In this document: positions 39,109 through 51,800 of the stretch, one piece after another
Position numbering within the stretch: the stretch's first letter is position 1
Layout of the letters: the number at the start of each line of letters is the position of its first letter
Source of the DNA: Stratiolaelaps scimitus
Lineage: Eukaryota; Arthropoda; Arachnida; Mesostigmata; Laelapidae
DNA length: 64,000 nucleotides
Reading direction: 5' to 3'
Assembly (NCBI GenBank): GCA_019614645.1
Contig: JABWDB010000005.1
Location: 4,868,001 to 4,932,000, forward strand
Translations under genes and position numbers: made by a program
Notes under the pieces: generated by a model
Databases searched by the model: none
Told to the model about the DNA's origin: nothing
What the model saw: the letters and a program-made list of their open reading frames with translations, nothing else

Positions 39109-42100
39109 GCGGCGGCGGCGGCGGCGGCGACAGCAGAAGCAGAAGCAGCAACAGCAAGATTTTCTTTTTCTTCTTCGTCATCTCTTTCTTTATCTAATTT
39201 CTCTTCTCGGCACGAGCAGCCGCGGCAACCACAGCCACTTTTGCTTACATCTTTCTTTGACTGGCGCCGCCGTGCGGTTTCTGCAGGGCTGTGTGCAGGG
39301 TTGCTGCTGCTGTCTACGCCTATGCGTGTGCCGTGTATCTATTTAAGCCCATGCTCTTTTGCTCATCGAGCTGCTGCTACTGCAGCCGCTGCTCTTGTCC
39401 GAGTGGTGGTAATAGTGTAGCAGTTGTGGTGATGCTGGCCCGGCCCGGCCCGGCCGATTATGGTGATTGCGGTGGTGATAGTGGCGGCGCTGGAGGCGAC
39501 GGCGGCCAGGATGATGTTGCAGTACCGCGGTGCGGCGCGGCGCCAATGATCTTCATCGCGACTGACCGCTCCCCTAGTGGGTACGTCGGACGACTTCCGG
39601 TCATGAAACCGCGGCAGCAGCAGCAGCAGCAACGGTTGTGCTTTGTCAAGACCGTTCTGCGGTGGTGGTGGCGGCGGTGGTGGTGGCGGCGGCGGCAGCG
39701 GCGACGATGGCTACTACGACGACTACTCAGCAGGGCGCCAGCCCCGGGTTCTCGTCTTTCTTCACGTGGAACTTCTACTGTCGCTCCAGCTGCTGCCGCT
39801 GTCGAGCCAGCGCCAAGATCACAGCCACACCTCGCCTCCCGTTCACCTGTTGTTACTCCTGTGATTGCTGCTGCTGCTGCTGAAACTTCGTTTACTTTTC
39901 TCGGACTTTCGCATCATCGCAGTTCAACGCAGTACGCCACCGGTCGATCATAGGTCCGTATAGACACACACGCACGCAAAAGGCAAAACGTCGCTGACGG
40001 GTCCGACTCGGCGGGTCCCGGCGAAAGGACGAATAACCACAGGAATCATACAGGACACGATCGTGGCGGCGGTGGCGACGGCAGCGGCAGCATGGCAAAG
40101 TGGGCACAGAAGTTACAGCCCGCCCTCTGCCGCCCTTCTCGGCACAGGGCTGCTGCTGCTGCAAACGTTTGCAGCAGCAACAGCAGCAGCCGCCGCCGTA
40201 TCCGCTCCGCGCGTCATTGCCGTTGCGATAAGAGACGCTGCCGCTGGTACGGGAGTTCCGGACACAGGAGCTGAAGAGCCCCTCGATGGCAGGCAAACAC
40301 TGCACTGCAGTGCGGTGTACGATGGGGCAACGACGGCGAGAACTATCACAGCATTGTGAGCCGGCCGGCTCCAGAACATGACGGCGCTGACGGCGAAAAC
40401 ACCTCGATGCTCTCCACTAGAGGGAGAGCCATCGAGACAATAAGTTTTTATCGAATTGTCTAAATTAGAAGCTGATACGAGCGTCTTGTTTCTACCCTTC
40501 ATTGAGGCGCACAGCCTATGTTGTGACAGTATGTGTCAGAACTGTAAATTCGAGTGACACTATGTACTATCCCGTAGCGTTAACAAGAAAATATCGAGCC
40601 TCCCTCGCTTGCTATCTGCGTCGAATCGTTGCACCTCCGTTCTGCTCTGCCCTGTCCGAGACCCGACAACAGCGAGCTTCATACCCCGATTGTAGGTCGA
40701 AAATCTACCACATCGGGCGCAGGGAGGGCGAGGGAGGCGACACACGTAAACGACATCGAAATCGTTCCATTTTCACTGGATCCAATTCGATGTTCAATCT
40801 ATTCATAATAATTGTGGCATTATCATACACCTATTATCTTAAATATATTCGCTGCTTTGCCCGTCAATCGTATCTGTCCAATGTCGATGCGCCGCTATAG
40901 ATAAATAATCAATACTGTTCGAGTGGAGCACTGGTCATCATTGCACCCATGTGTTTTTCACTCTGGGCTTACGTCTCTCGATTTCAAGAGCTACGCAGAG
41001 AGCTGAGTCTTGCTGAACTCGATTCCGGCCGTTTCACAGCGTTTGTTTGTTTCGTTCTCGTGCGCGCTTGTGACTTTTTCTTGCGTGTTCTTTGTTTTTC
41101 TTTTTTGTTACCTCACTACCGTTGCCGGCCGTAAGACGTGAGAGATCTTCTGGTCTCGATCTCGATCAGAAGACAACCGATTTCTCCAACTGTTCTCCCA
41201 GTTTTAGCTGAACCATCGTGGCCGCACCTCGTCTCACACAACCGCGCTTACCACGCTCTTGTTGCCACGCTGCTGCTATGCCTCCCTGTGCTCTGAAGTT
41301 CTTCGGCGGCGGCCGTTCTTCGGACCGTGCGCGTCCCGAAGTTGCTTACCACGAGTCGGTAGGCCCAGCGCCACCAGCATTGACTTCACGAGTTGCCGCA
41401 GCGGCAACGCTAACAGCGGCGGCTGCGAAGAAACGCGACTACCGCTGGACGTTTAACTTGCGCCGTTCGGCTGAGGTTGGCTGGCTGGCTGACTGGCTGG
41501 CTTTAGTGGCTCGGTGATCTGCTGAAGCCGAAGCCCAGAAAGCGAAAGTGAGATGAGTGGAGGCCGGTGGCCGCCGCCGCCGCCACCGTAACCGCGGCCG
41601 CGGCCGTCGCCACTGATGATCATTGACAGCGCTGTCACTGAGGCGGGCATCAACACTCGCTGATGGTAGTGATCGCCTTCAGCTGGGCTTCAGTCGAAAA
41701 CGGCAGGCGGCGGCGGCCACACCACTACTACGAGGGTGTAGTATAGTGATGTGTAGCTGCACACAGTGGTGAGCCGAATTCACCAGTAAATTCGGTTCAC
41801 CACTGGGGAAGTTGTTCCCTCGTTCGCTTGCTCGGTCTGTCGGTTCATCCGTCCGACAAGCGGTCGGGCAAGGTCTGCCTCACTGGGTACTGCCTTACCT
41901 TACCTTGCCGTGTTTTGCTCGGCTCGCCTGCCTACGGCAACGGCAATAGAGACAGAACTGACGGCGCAACACTTCTGCTAGCCACCGATGCTCGGCCGGG
42001 CAAGTCGACTGCTGCCGCGGCCGCCGCCGCTGCCGCCGTCGCCACGCTGACGCCAGCGGCCCGAGCTACCGTCGTCTCTGTAGGAGCGCGCACATGTTCG

Positions 42101-42169
42101 TCAACAGCGCGCTACACCGCGCGGTTCTCTTATAGCGATAGCGGCAACGGCAAGAACAGTTGTGGCAGA

Positions 42170-42206
<37 letters not shown>

Positions 42207-45200
42207 TCAAATTCGCAGTGTTGTTCGCTGCGGCCGGCCGCAGGCGCATGGCCAGCCACTACAGTGATATCGACCGCCATGCAGGAACAGAGGCTTCCCT
42301 GTCGCGGCGTCTTCTCTGCTTGCTGCCGTCCACTTCGTGCCACACTGATGATGTTGTCGTCGATGTCTTCGACGGCTTCTGTACCAGAACGGGTACATAC
42401 GTGTTCAACTGCGGTGGCAGGAGCAGCGGGAGCAGCCGCAGGAGCGAAACCACCAAAGACAACACCACTCCGGATCGATGTACGGCAGCGACTGGGGGAA
42501 TACGTTTGTCGGCGATGACGGCGGCGCAGACGGAAAAACGCACTGAAGAAACTTGTTTTGATCAGAAGAAACTCATCTGAACGAAGTAAAACGTCGCTAA
42601 GGAAGCGATGACTCGAGTGCGACAACGCGCCGAGACGCCGGATACAGGCGCGGACGCATCAGGCGATGTTCAGGGGCAACCCCGTCCCGATCTGTGTGGC
42701 TGCTGCTGCTGCTGCTGCTGCCTAGCCTAGTGCCTTGCTTTTTGTTTCGTTGACTTCGTCACTTCTCGCTCGTGCTCGTCGCTATGGTACCACAGAGGAA
42801 TAGCGAAAATTGTCACTGCTTTGTTGTCGAGAAGGCAGCGACATGCGGCGGTGCATTGTAGCCAGTGCAGAGCAAGCGAGCGAGCTCGTTACCACGTACA
42901 TTACATTCCTCTCGCCGTGTAGCCTCTGCTGGGAGCCCGGCTCAGCGAGGGCGATTCTTCACGGCCGCCGCCGCCGCCGCCACCACCGCTCGACGTCAGC
43001 GCATACGCTAGACCGATTCTTCGACGGCGGCCGATTTCGCGGGTCTTGCCATTCGTCTCGTGGCCGCAGACGTCGATGTCGACAGTGCACAGCAAAGTGC
43101 GCTGTCCACCGCTGCGAGCTTATCACTGCCTTCTCCTATAGCGGCTCCCCGGCAGGCCGGCTCCCTGCCTTGCACTGTTATACAGCAGCGGCAAGAAGGT
43201 TAGCCTTATTCCGTGGCTGTGATGCCCCAGTGCTAGTAATATATCTAATACCCGAGGAGTAATGAAGCGAGTAGCACTGAAACAGAGGGGAACCGGTTTT
43301 GAAGAAACGTCGAGCAGCCCTATCCGATTCTCCATCGGGTCACTGTGGGCGAACTTTCATTGGCCTTGCCAACCGCGTCGCCGAGTAAGACAAAACACTG
43401 ATGCCCAAAAAACCAGCGGTGGCAGGCTCAGAGGTTATTATTATGGCCATGTACATACAAGGGTTGTCTGCGCACCGTAACCACCGAACATACACGCTCT
43501 ACTACATCGAAGCTCTTGGTCTAGATAATAAGAATAATAGTAATAATCGCATAACGGCGCCAGTGGCTAAATGATATAATAGTGCGGATTCTATCCCCGA
43601 ACGGTATCGGTACACAATCTATACATGATAGTGAAATGATGTTCGTGTTGTTGGGAAACCGTCTTACCTTGAAAAAATATAATTTAAAAGTATCGCACTA
43701 ACATATCGTGTACATCTTGAAAACACATCATCCTGAGCGTAGTAGAACTTTAGGGAATCCCACAATAACTCCATCTAGCTGTATACCCTCTAGATGAACG
43801 ATTGGTTTAAAAATCCGTAAAGTGATTATTTATCTATTTACTCACTCACCTTTGATGGTAGCACCCCTGTTCAATTCTGACATGTACGTATACTCATGCA
43901 TGCATGTACATACATTCGTATATGCACATACAAAAACAGCAAATGAAATACGATGCCAATGAAAGTATGTCACAGAATATACAATATACAGCATAGTAGA
44001 CGATTACATAGTACCTTATTGTATCGGGAATAATCCGTCTTATTCGGTTATGGGAACTGTAAAATTGTCGTAGAACCTGTTGCATATCCCCATATTCGCA
44101 ACGGCCGCAGCCGGACTGAGTTCTGTTGGTATCACGGTGCCAGGCTTCGGTTGGCAGCGGATGATGTTCATAGGATTTGTCACAACTTCCCTCCCCATAT
44201 ACCGCATCTGTTGCACTCTATGGCTGGCTCATGAAAGCCGGTGACTCCACACGACAGGTTCTTCAGGCTCCTTCAGGCCTTCACTCGATTGGGCAGTTGC
44301 CGATTTGCAACTTACAAGTCGTCGCAGATGATACTTACCTCGGAGGGCGGTACCGGTGCCGCCAACAAGTTACACAATCGGAACGCAGTAGCAAAGAGGG
44401 AGACGGATTGGGGCCTTGATGACGAACGCGGGGTCGTCAAGGTCGTTCCTACACCTCCCTGCAATTTGCGAGACGAATGCGATGCCCATTGTAAGGGCTC
44501 GATGAGCTCTAGGTATGAAAAAAAGGAAGGCATCTGTTGTAGAGTCGCTACAATCGATATCTCTCGTGTTTGATAAATAAGATAATAACGATGAACAACG
44601 CCATTCTTCTCTTAGCGCGTCAACTCGTTGAAGAGAACGTGGACGAACTGAGCTCGACCGGCCACTACAACGCCCACGCTGAGGAAGGGTCCTCATTGAT
44701 CGCTCAGCTGCTCGAATCGAACATCTCGGCTGAAGACCTCGTCAGCATCGTCGCAGACCTCTTCCTCGCCGCAGCGGATACCGTAAGTACTTGATACTTG
44801 CTATTTGATACCTGTCTATAATGTTTGTTCACCATGACGGTGGATTTTTCTTACAGCGCATTTTATCGGATATAACAGTAGTAGATATCCGGCCCTAATT
44901 CATTCACTATCGTGAAAATCACCACGGCCTCTGACTATCCTCTGGCTATAATATAATCATGAGGATTTCGACGTTCTATGAAATTCTCCTCATTGAACTG
45001 ACTGCGGCAAGCGAGGCGGGCCGCCATAAACACATTTTGACATTTCCCAAAATCCGTAGTCGCTCTCGGATTTCTGTGATACGCGCTAGCTACACGGTGT
45101 GTTTGTCGACGTCGATGATATTTTCGCCGGCGAGCTGACAGATTCGGAAAACTCGCTCATTCATTTGTTTCCGTTTGAATCGATCATCGGTCGTTATCTC

Positions 45201-45832
45201 AGGGTGGGCTAGTTTACTCGAGCTCGTCGTTCTTTGCCCTCGGCGAACCCCGTCGCCCGCCGCCGTTTGCCCAATCCGTTCACACGGGTGTTCGCGTGCG
45301 GCTGCCAACAACCCCTTTATCTGCATCGACACATCGCCCGCCGCCTTGCACAGGTTGTCGCGACTGTAGACAGACTAAATATAAGAAGTCTCCCAGCGCC
45401 CTATCCACTTGAATTTCGCCGGATATATCATATGATATATATATCTATATATATATGTGGTGGTACGCACGCTCTTAGCAGCGGCCGCCTCTCAGCTTCG
45501 CTTTTGTGCTTCCCGTTGAACTCTCGTTTATATCTCGGATTGCATTTTTTACACTCTTCTCGCTAGCACTCGATTCGATGTGGGGGCACCACGAATGAGC
45601 AAGGCAAGTTCAGGTTTGTGGCGGTCACGGGCAAGATTAGTACGCTACGGCGACGACACCATCATCATCGCTACCACCACTAACATCAGCAGCAGTAGCA
45701 GCACCGTTGTGCAAATGCTGTTGTCGCCATCGCCGTTGTTGACGGCGTTACTCGACCTGGCCACGATGTCCAGGCTACGATGATATTTTGATCTCGTATC
45801 TATCTATATTTCGCGCGGTCTGGAAGCAATTA

Positions 45833-45867
<35 letters not shown>

Positions 45868-48800
45868 GATAACTTTTGAGCGTTTAGCCATAGTGGGACC
45901 GCTACCGACGGTGCCTTCTTCGCTTATGACCAATATGAAGATGATGATCACCACGAGCATTGACGATGCTGCCGTCCGTAGCCGTGGGTAAGGCGCGACC
46001 TGCGAGAGAATTCGGGCCCTGCTGCAGGTGGCACTGCCGCTTCTCGTCTCTGTTTGCCCGCTCTGTTGTCCCCATCACAGCTGCTAATGCTGTTGTTGAT
46101 ATATCGGGAGAGTGGCGAAAACAAAAATGAGAGACCCCAGGCATCTTGACGTTGACGCTACAGGCGACGGGTCGACGAATCGCGATTGAGGCTGACCGCC
46201 GCTGGCCCGGTGATGACCACGCAAGAGTGCAAAGCGGACGTCGATGCAGTAGCAGGTCTCGAATAGGGTGACCAGGCAAAGTTCACCAGGCCACGGCAGG
46301 GCGGCTGAAACGCCTGCTCATCCAACCCCGTAACGGTTGGATGGATGACGACTGTAAACAGACTATATATGCACTCGAATTGCCCTGCCACGCACAGCCG
46401 TGCGGGTACACATGCCGGCCACAGCCACAGACCGAGAGAGCAATGTGCGACACGGAATGTTGACGAGTGACTAATACGGCCCCCTTGCCCGTCTGTTGGA
46501 AGAGGCCCATTAGATACGAGGCTCACGCTTTTTAAGCCTGCATCAACCGCCACGTCAATTGAATTGGTAGCTGGCGCACGCAGGTGGAGCCCACAGCAGG
46601 GAACGACGTTCGTGATCTCCAGTTGACTAGTGGCATGGTTAAGCTCGTATTGTTCATTTGATCGGGAATGGGAAAACCGATCTGAAATTCATTTTGTGGA
46701 CTTTCCCAAGGCTTTCGACAATTCTCAACATACGATATATACTTTTGCTAGGTTATGTAATATGCACTAAATGATAAGCTGCATCGTAGATCCCTGTGTG
46801 TTCAGCAAGCCTATACGATTTCCATGCTCAATCATGCAGTCATAGACTTAAGCAGCAGCTTCTTAACGGAAGCGCACTTGTCCCTCTATGTGTCTCATAC
46901 GCATCTTGAATTACATTAGCAGCGGGCGACAAAGATGTAAGCAACTACGTCCTATTGCTGTAAATGAAAGATGAAATAGTTTTTAACCACAATCATCATT
47001 TGACAAAAAAAAAGCGAGCAAGATGGCACAGTGGGTGTAGAATCTATAGCAGGACTAATATTACCCTCAGCAGGTATTCGGGCAGTAATTAATGGCGGCA
47101 AATGTACAGCGGGTTCCTCCCTTTGGTAACCGTGTTTATATCTGTTGTTTTGAAGCAGCGAATGGCTGTCTCGAGTTTGGCTAGTGGAGTAGTAGCCTGT
47201 TGTTCTTCAGGGGAGAACTTTGGAACTGTGGTCAATGACCAGAGCCAACCTGTTGTGGTGTTTGTGTGCTCAACCTCGCGATGACTATCCTGGAACGGCA
47301 TGGCATTGTACTGGCAGCGTCTCTATGGTGCCTTTATGCCGGCCGGGTATACTGGGTGCCGACGGAGAGAGTCGTATAGCGTACCATTCTCTATAGCGTG
47401 CAACTGGCCGCTTTGGCCGTGTGCAATGAGCCTGCTTGCTGTTTGCACACTCGAACGGCGGCAGCGCTAAACGCGCCTGGAGTACCGTAGGCGGCCGCTC
47501 TATCGGTGTTGTCGCTGGCGTCACGGAAACCGAAAGCTGCTCCCATGTTAAAATATCCACAACGACTGCAAACAGCGAAATGAAGACTAGCAATAGTGCC
47601 GTTGCTGGCTCGCGCCTAATCGAAGGCTGGCCTCGTCGCGAGTGGACGAGTCTCAATTCCGCGGTCCCGTGTCGACGGTCCACACAGTCGGACTATCGCT
47701 CTGAAACTACAGTATACTGAAACGGAGCCGCGTCCAAAACTATCGAACATTGTGCAATCGTACCTACAATTTCTATTTGTACTCGTCAGGTTTTTGCCGA
47801 CTACGCCCGGACATGACACGATGCGCCAGTGCGAATGAGGTGGGCGAGGGGGGGGATCGTTTTTCATTCGGAGTACTGGTGGCTACGGCTGCCTATACAT
47901 TTAATAATTTTTGCATTTCGTAACTTCTCGCCACGTTCAGGAGGGCGATGGACCTTTTAGGCCGGGAATCCGGACAGCGCGGGGGGTAATTACGAGGTGC
48001 AGGCGTGTGCCTGCCATGAAGAAACCGGCGAAGGAGAATGAAAATAAGACTAGTTCTAACGGAAACGGAACTGACGTCGACGTCGGTGGAGCCGTACGTT
48101 TGGACGTATTTGATTATCGTGCCGTTTCATGTTGATCCATCTGGGCGCGTTCATTCTACGAGATGCGTGTCCTCTCTCCCTCTCTCTCTATCCCTATCCG
48201 TTGCGATAACCCCGTTTCTGCTGAGCAATAGATAGCGAGAATTGATCTGTTATCATCTACGCAACTAGCCCTCTAGCGACATTCGATAATACGTCGGGAC
48301 AATGTCGGCCTCGGCCCCCGACTAATCCCCGCCCCCCTCAAATAATTCCTAATTATTGTATGTTGAATAAATATATTTGGGTTCGATGATATTGTTCCCG
48401 CAATTACAACGTTAATTCGACTACCTCATAAAGGTGTTAGTACACGTTGGCACGCGCAAGCCATGGAGAGCAACGGGAGCAGACAGCGTTTCCAATGCAC
48501 AATGGTATACGTCTGGGGTGCCATATGGCTGGTGAGCCATTGAAGCATAGCTGCTCGTGGTAACGAGGGTATCTCGATCAATCTGTGGGTGGGAGTCTGT
48601 GGTCAGTGAGGGACGTTGGCGTTACTTTCCAGTCGTGGTCTAGTATTTAGCTCCAATAGGAGTTAGCGCTGTCCAGTCTAGCGGTGTCCATGTCATGGTC
48701 TCCCTCGATGGTACCGTTACATCAGCCGTGTTTGTTGTACATGGATGCGATCTTCGAGACATCTGGGTTAACGAGCGACTGTGGCGGCGGCGGCGTCCCA

Positions 48801-51800
48801 CTTTGTCTACCGAGATGTCTGCACCCAACACGTTATCGTCAATTCGCACCGCATCTACCTTACTCATTCACTCACGCTTGCGCCTGCTCTACTCGGGACG
48901 GTCGAGCCGTTAGTCGAAGTGACGATGCCACCGAAAATAGTAATGGTATAGAGCATCTATCAATAGCACATCGATTCTACTACAACTACAACTATTACTA
49001 CTAGATTCTATATCACTGACTGTATGGTTTGCTCTCTGTCTTTCTTCCATCCATCATTCGCTGTCCGCTCTGCCACCTGGCCGGGTCCCGTCGATCTTCT
49101 GGTAGACATCGCACGCGACGCAATGGGCTTTCTACTTGTTGTCTCGGCATCCGGAAGCCCAGCGGAAGATGCTGGAGGAGGTGCAGAACGCCGTCGGCGC
49201 TGGCCCAAACGACGTTTCTGAGGAGGCGCTCGCCAAGATGCCGTACGTCAAGGCCGTCATCAAGGAGACCCTACGACTCTATCCGGTGGCACCGTTTCTG
49301 ACGCGCATTCTCGATCGCGACTTCACCCTCAGCGGCTATCGGATCCCCGCCGGCGTAAGTTGCCATGCATTTGCCTTGTACCATCTCATTGATACGCGTT
49401 TCTCAAATAACCATTACCACTTTGCTCTCTCTCTCTCGCTCGCTCTCTCTTTTTCGTATATCTATATGTGTGTGCTACCTCTCATACGATATGAAATAGA
49501 ATGATGTTCGCTCTTTGGCCGCTTTCCTCTGGTTTGTTGATGTTGGTGGCATTGTCGTCGTTGTTGTTGCCGCTGTTGCGATTCGAATATTGGCGCGCTG
49601 CGTCTCATCTGTCTGTCGCCGCAACGAAACGTAAGTCCGTCTACGATGTCAGACTTCACCCAGACACAAGCACAACGTTTCACGTAAGCGTTCCTGCTGT
49701 GTGTGTGTGTGTGCCTCTCATGCAGACAGAAGGCATTGTGTCCTCTCGATTTCGTCTGAGACGCAACTGGCGCATAACCAGACGTTGCGATGGCAAAGAC
49801 TCACCCGTGGCGTCGATACCGGATGCCCTTCAGTAATCAGCACCGCCACGGCTGTCGCCGGCACCGCCGTGTTCGACAAGTTCTCTTCCCTGATCTGGTT
49901 GCTACGATGGCTGGCCGGTGCGAAACCAGTACGCATTGACACTAGTCGACATCTCGGTCGAGTCGCCGAAAAACGCGCCCGCTCCGACAAGCGCGCCACA
50001 CCAACGTCGAAAAACAAAAGCAACGCGCACAAATCACGTTTGGCGAGTCTCTCTCGGAAGCAGCAACCTGAGCGCATCATGCCAACATTGACATGATGCC
50101 TAGATCGCTCGGCTGGCGAATCATCGTGTTATCGTTTACGTCCAATACTATAATCTGTAACATCTATATTTTATGTGCGATCATCCGAAGGCGACGGGAC
50201 GCGACGAAATTAAATGGAGCACACTCACACGCCAGGCAGCTGTCACCTCATTCCTTGCCCGTATTTCGGTTAGGCCATTGTTGCGTTTGCCAAAATATCT
50301 GCTGATCCTCTCTCGCTCTCTCTCTCTCTCTTTCTATCTGTCTGGCGTCAATTTGTTCGCCGAATAACCATAATCATCATCGTCGCCGTGGTAATATCAA
50401 CAATAAATGATACCTCTGAGCATCTTAGCCGTGTGTGCGTGCGTGAGCACTACCAGTAATGGTGGTAATCGCCGTGATCGACGTACGAGAGAGGCGTTTA
50501 CTTGGGCCACCTCGGATCTCGATGCTGCCTGGTGCTTGCTGCATGGCTGGCAGCAGTCACACAGTTCCACGTACACGTTCCCGTTTGTGGTGACACAGAC
50601 AACGACGAACTGTACTAGCTGACGACTGGATGATTAAAGCCGCGACCAGTGGACATCATAGCGGTGGCACAGTTGATATCAGCATAAACGTTGTAATAAT
50701 ACCGGACATACATAGACTAGGCGAAGTATTACTAGTAGCAGCAGCTGTGTTCGTCATCCTCCAATGGCCCTTGTTATATCTCTCAGAAATGGGGGGGGGG
50801 GAATCAAGATATAGAGGTTTTCCCTTCAAGTGACTATTGTTTGCCAGTATTTACGACCTCCCCGGCCGTTCCCCGCTCCCACCTCGCATCTCCTCCTCTG
50901 ATGATGCATTCTGGTAATCGCTCCGCTCCGATACGTAACGCTGCGATAACAACAATGGTGATCACCTGACTAAACAACAAAATCATCTGAATCAAGGGGA
51001 AAACAATCTAGCAAGCAAGCAAGCAAGCGAGCGAGCGAGTACACAGACGCAGCAGCGCATCAGGATACACGCAAACGCGACAATACTACTTCCACTGCCT
51101 GCACTGAATGCATAGAATAAGCCAGTCCCATGCATGTGCCTGGACGAAGTACGCCGTACGAGATGCGGCGGCGGCGGCGGCGGCTGCAGTAGCAGGATCG
51201 AGTGGTGTGTTCTGTTGTTGTGCTTTTACCCCGACGCTTTTGCCGGTTCGCCCTCATAGGTCTCGCTCTCAATCTCGTTATGTTCTGTATCTTTTTGTTT
51301 TCGCTGCTGCTGCTGCTCCTGCTGATGACGACCTTGATGAATGATGATATGTATGCACGAGCGCGCGCGCGCGCGCGAACTCACACAGACACAAACACAC
51401 CTGGTAATGATGGCCTGTTCATGCAAAACGAACGTCTGCCTTCCTAAATAGACGGAGAGATATAGATGACGATGATCGTCCGGTTTCTCTCTCTAGTTCA
51501 ATGTCATTGAGACTTCGTGGCGGTGCCTTCGAAACTGGGCCACGTGAGGGAGACGAACAGAAAAAACATTCGGGGCTGTCTGCATAGTAAATACATATGG
51601 TACGATGGCGGGGTGGGCATGTTTCTTCGAAATCGCTGAAATTACGTTTTGGAACAGCAGCAGCCGCGGCGGCAGTAGCGACAGCAAACAAAAAAACCAA
51701 CAAACATCGTTTCCGCCAGCTCGGTCATTTTGATGATCGTTGGAGTCGTTGATATATATATATATATATATATATATATTACATTATGTCTTAACTGCTG

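Larger units (their letters stand above)
37814..44615 (+). other. sad: P450 intron 3 (6802 bp), GC-rich triplet-repeat core
   Basis: GT-AG intron, the largest in the gene. It contains (GA)n at 38011-38032 and 38258-38278, a compound CAC/CGC/CAT/CAG/CGG tract at 39028-39130, many CTG/CAG/GCC runs to about 43.0 kb, and a 17-bp-arm hairpin at 41764-41805. Long frames rich in Ala, Ser, Arg or Gln on both strands follow from the triplet repeats and mostly lack ATG starts. I found no further P450 exon here. None is needed, since exons 3 and 4 join within one helix. Confidence 0.82.

Noticed and set aside
39291..39953. 220-codon + frame rich in Gly, Arg, Trp and Ala
   Set aside because: A triplet-repeat artefact within intron 3, with alternative frames on both strands and no domain.
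41828..42580. 250-codon + frame in P450 intron 3
   Set aside because: It begins at TTG and contains poly-Ala and poly-Ser from GCC and CAG runs. The opposite strand is also open, and the spliced P450 shows this is intron.
44177..44419. VVADDTYL in a + frame, reminiscent of the reverse transcriptase YADD box
   Set aside because: No neighbouring RT motifs, a short frame and intronic position. A chance match is more likely.
47089..47301. Minus-strand 70-codon frame in P450 intron 4 as a nested gene
   Set aside because: Protein-like composition, but no recognised family, no partner exons and a length within chance expectation.
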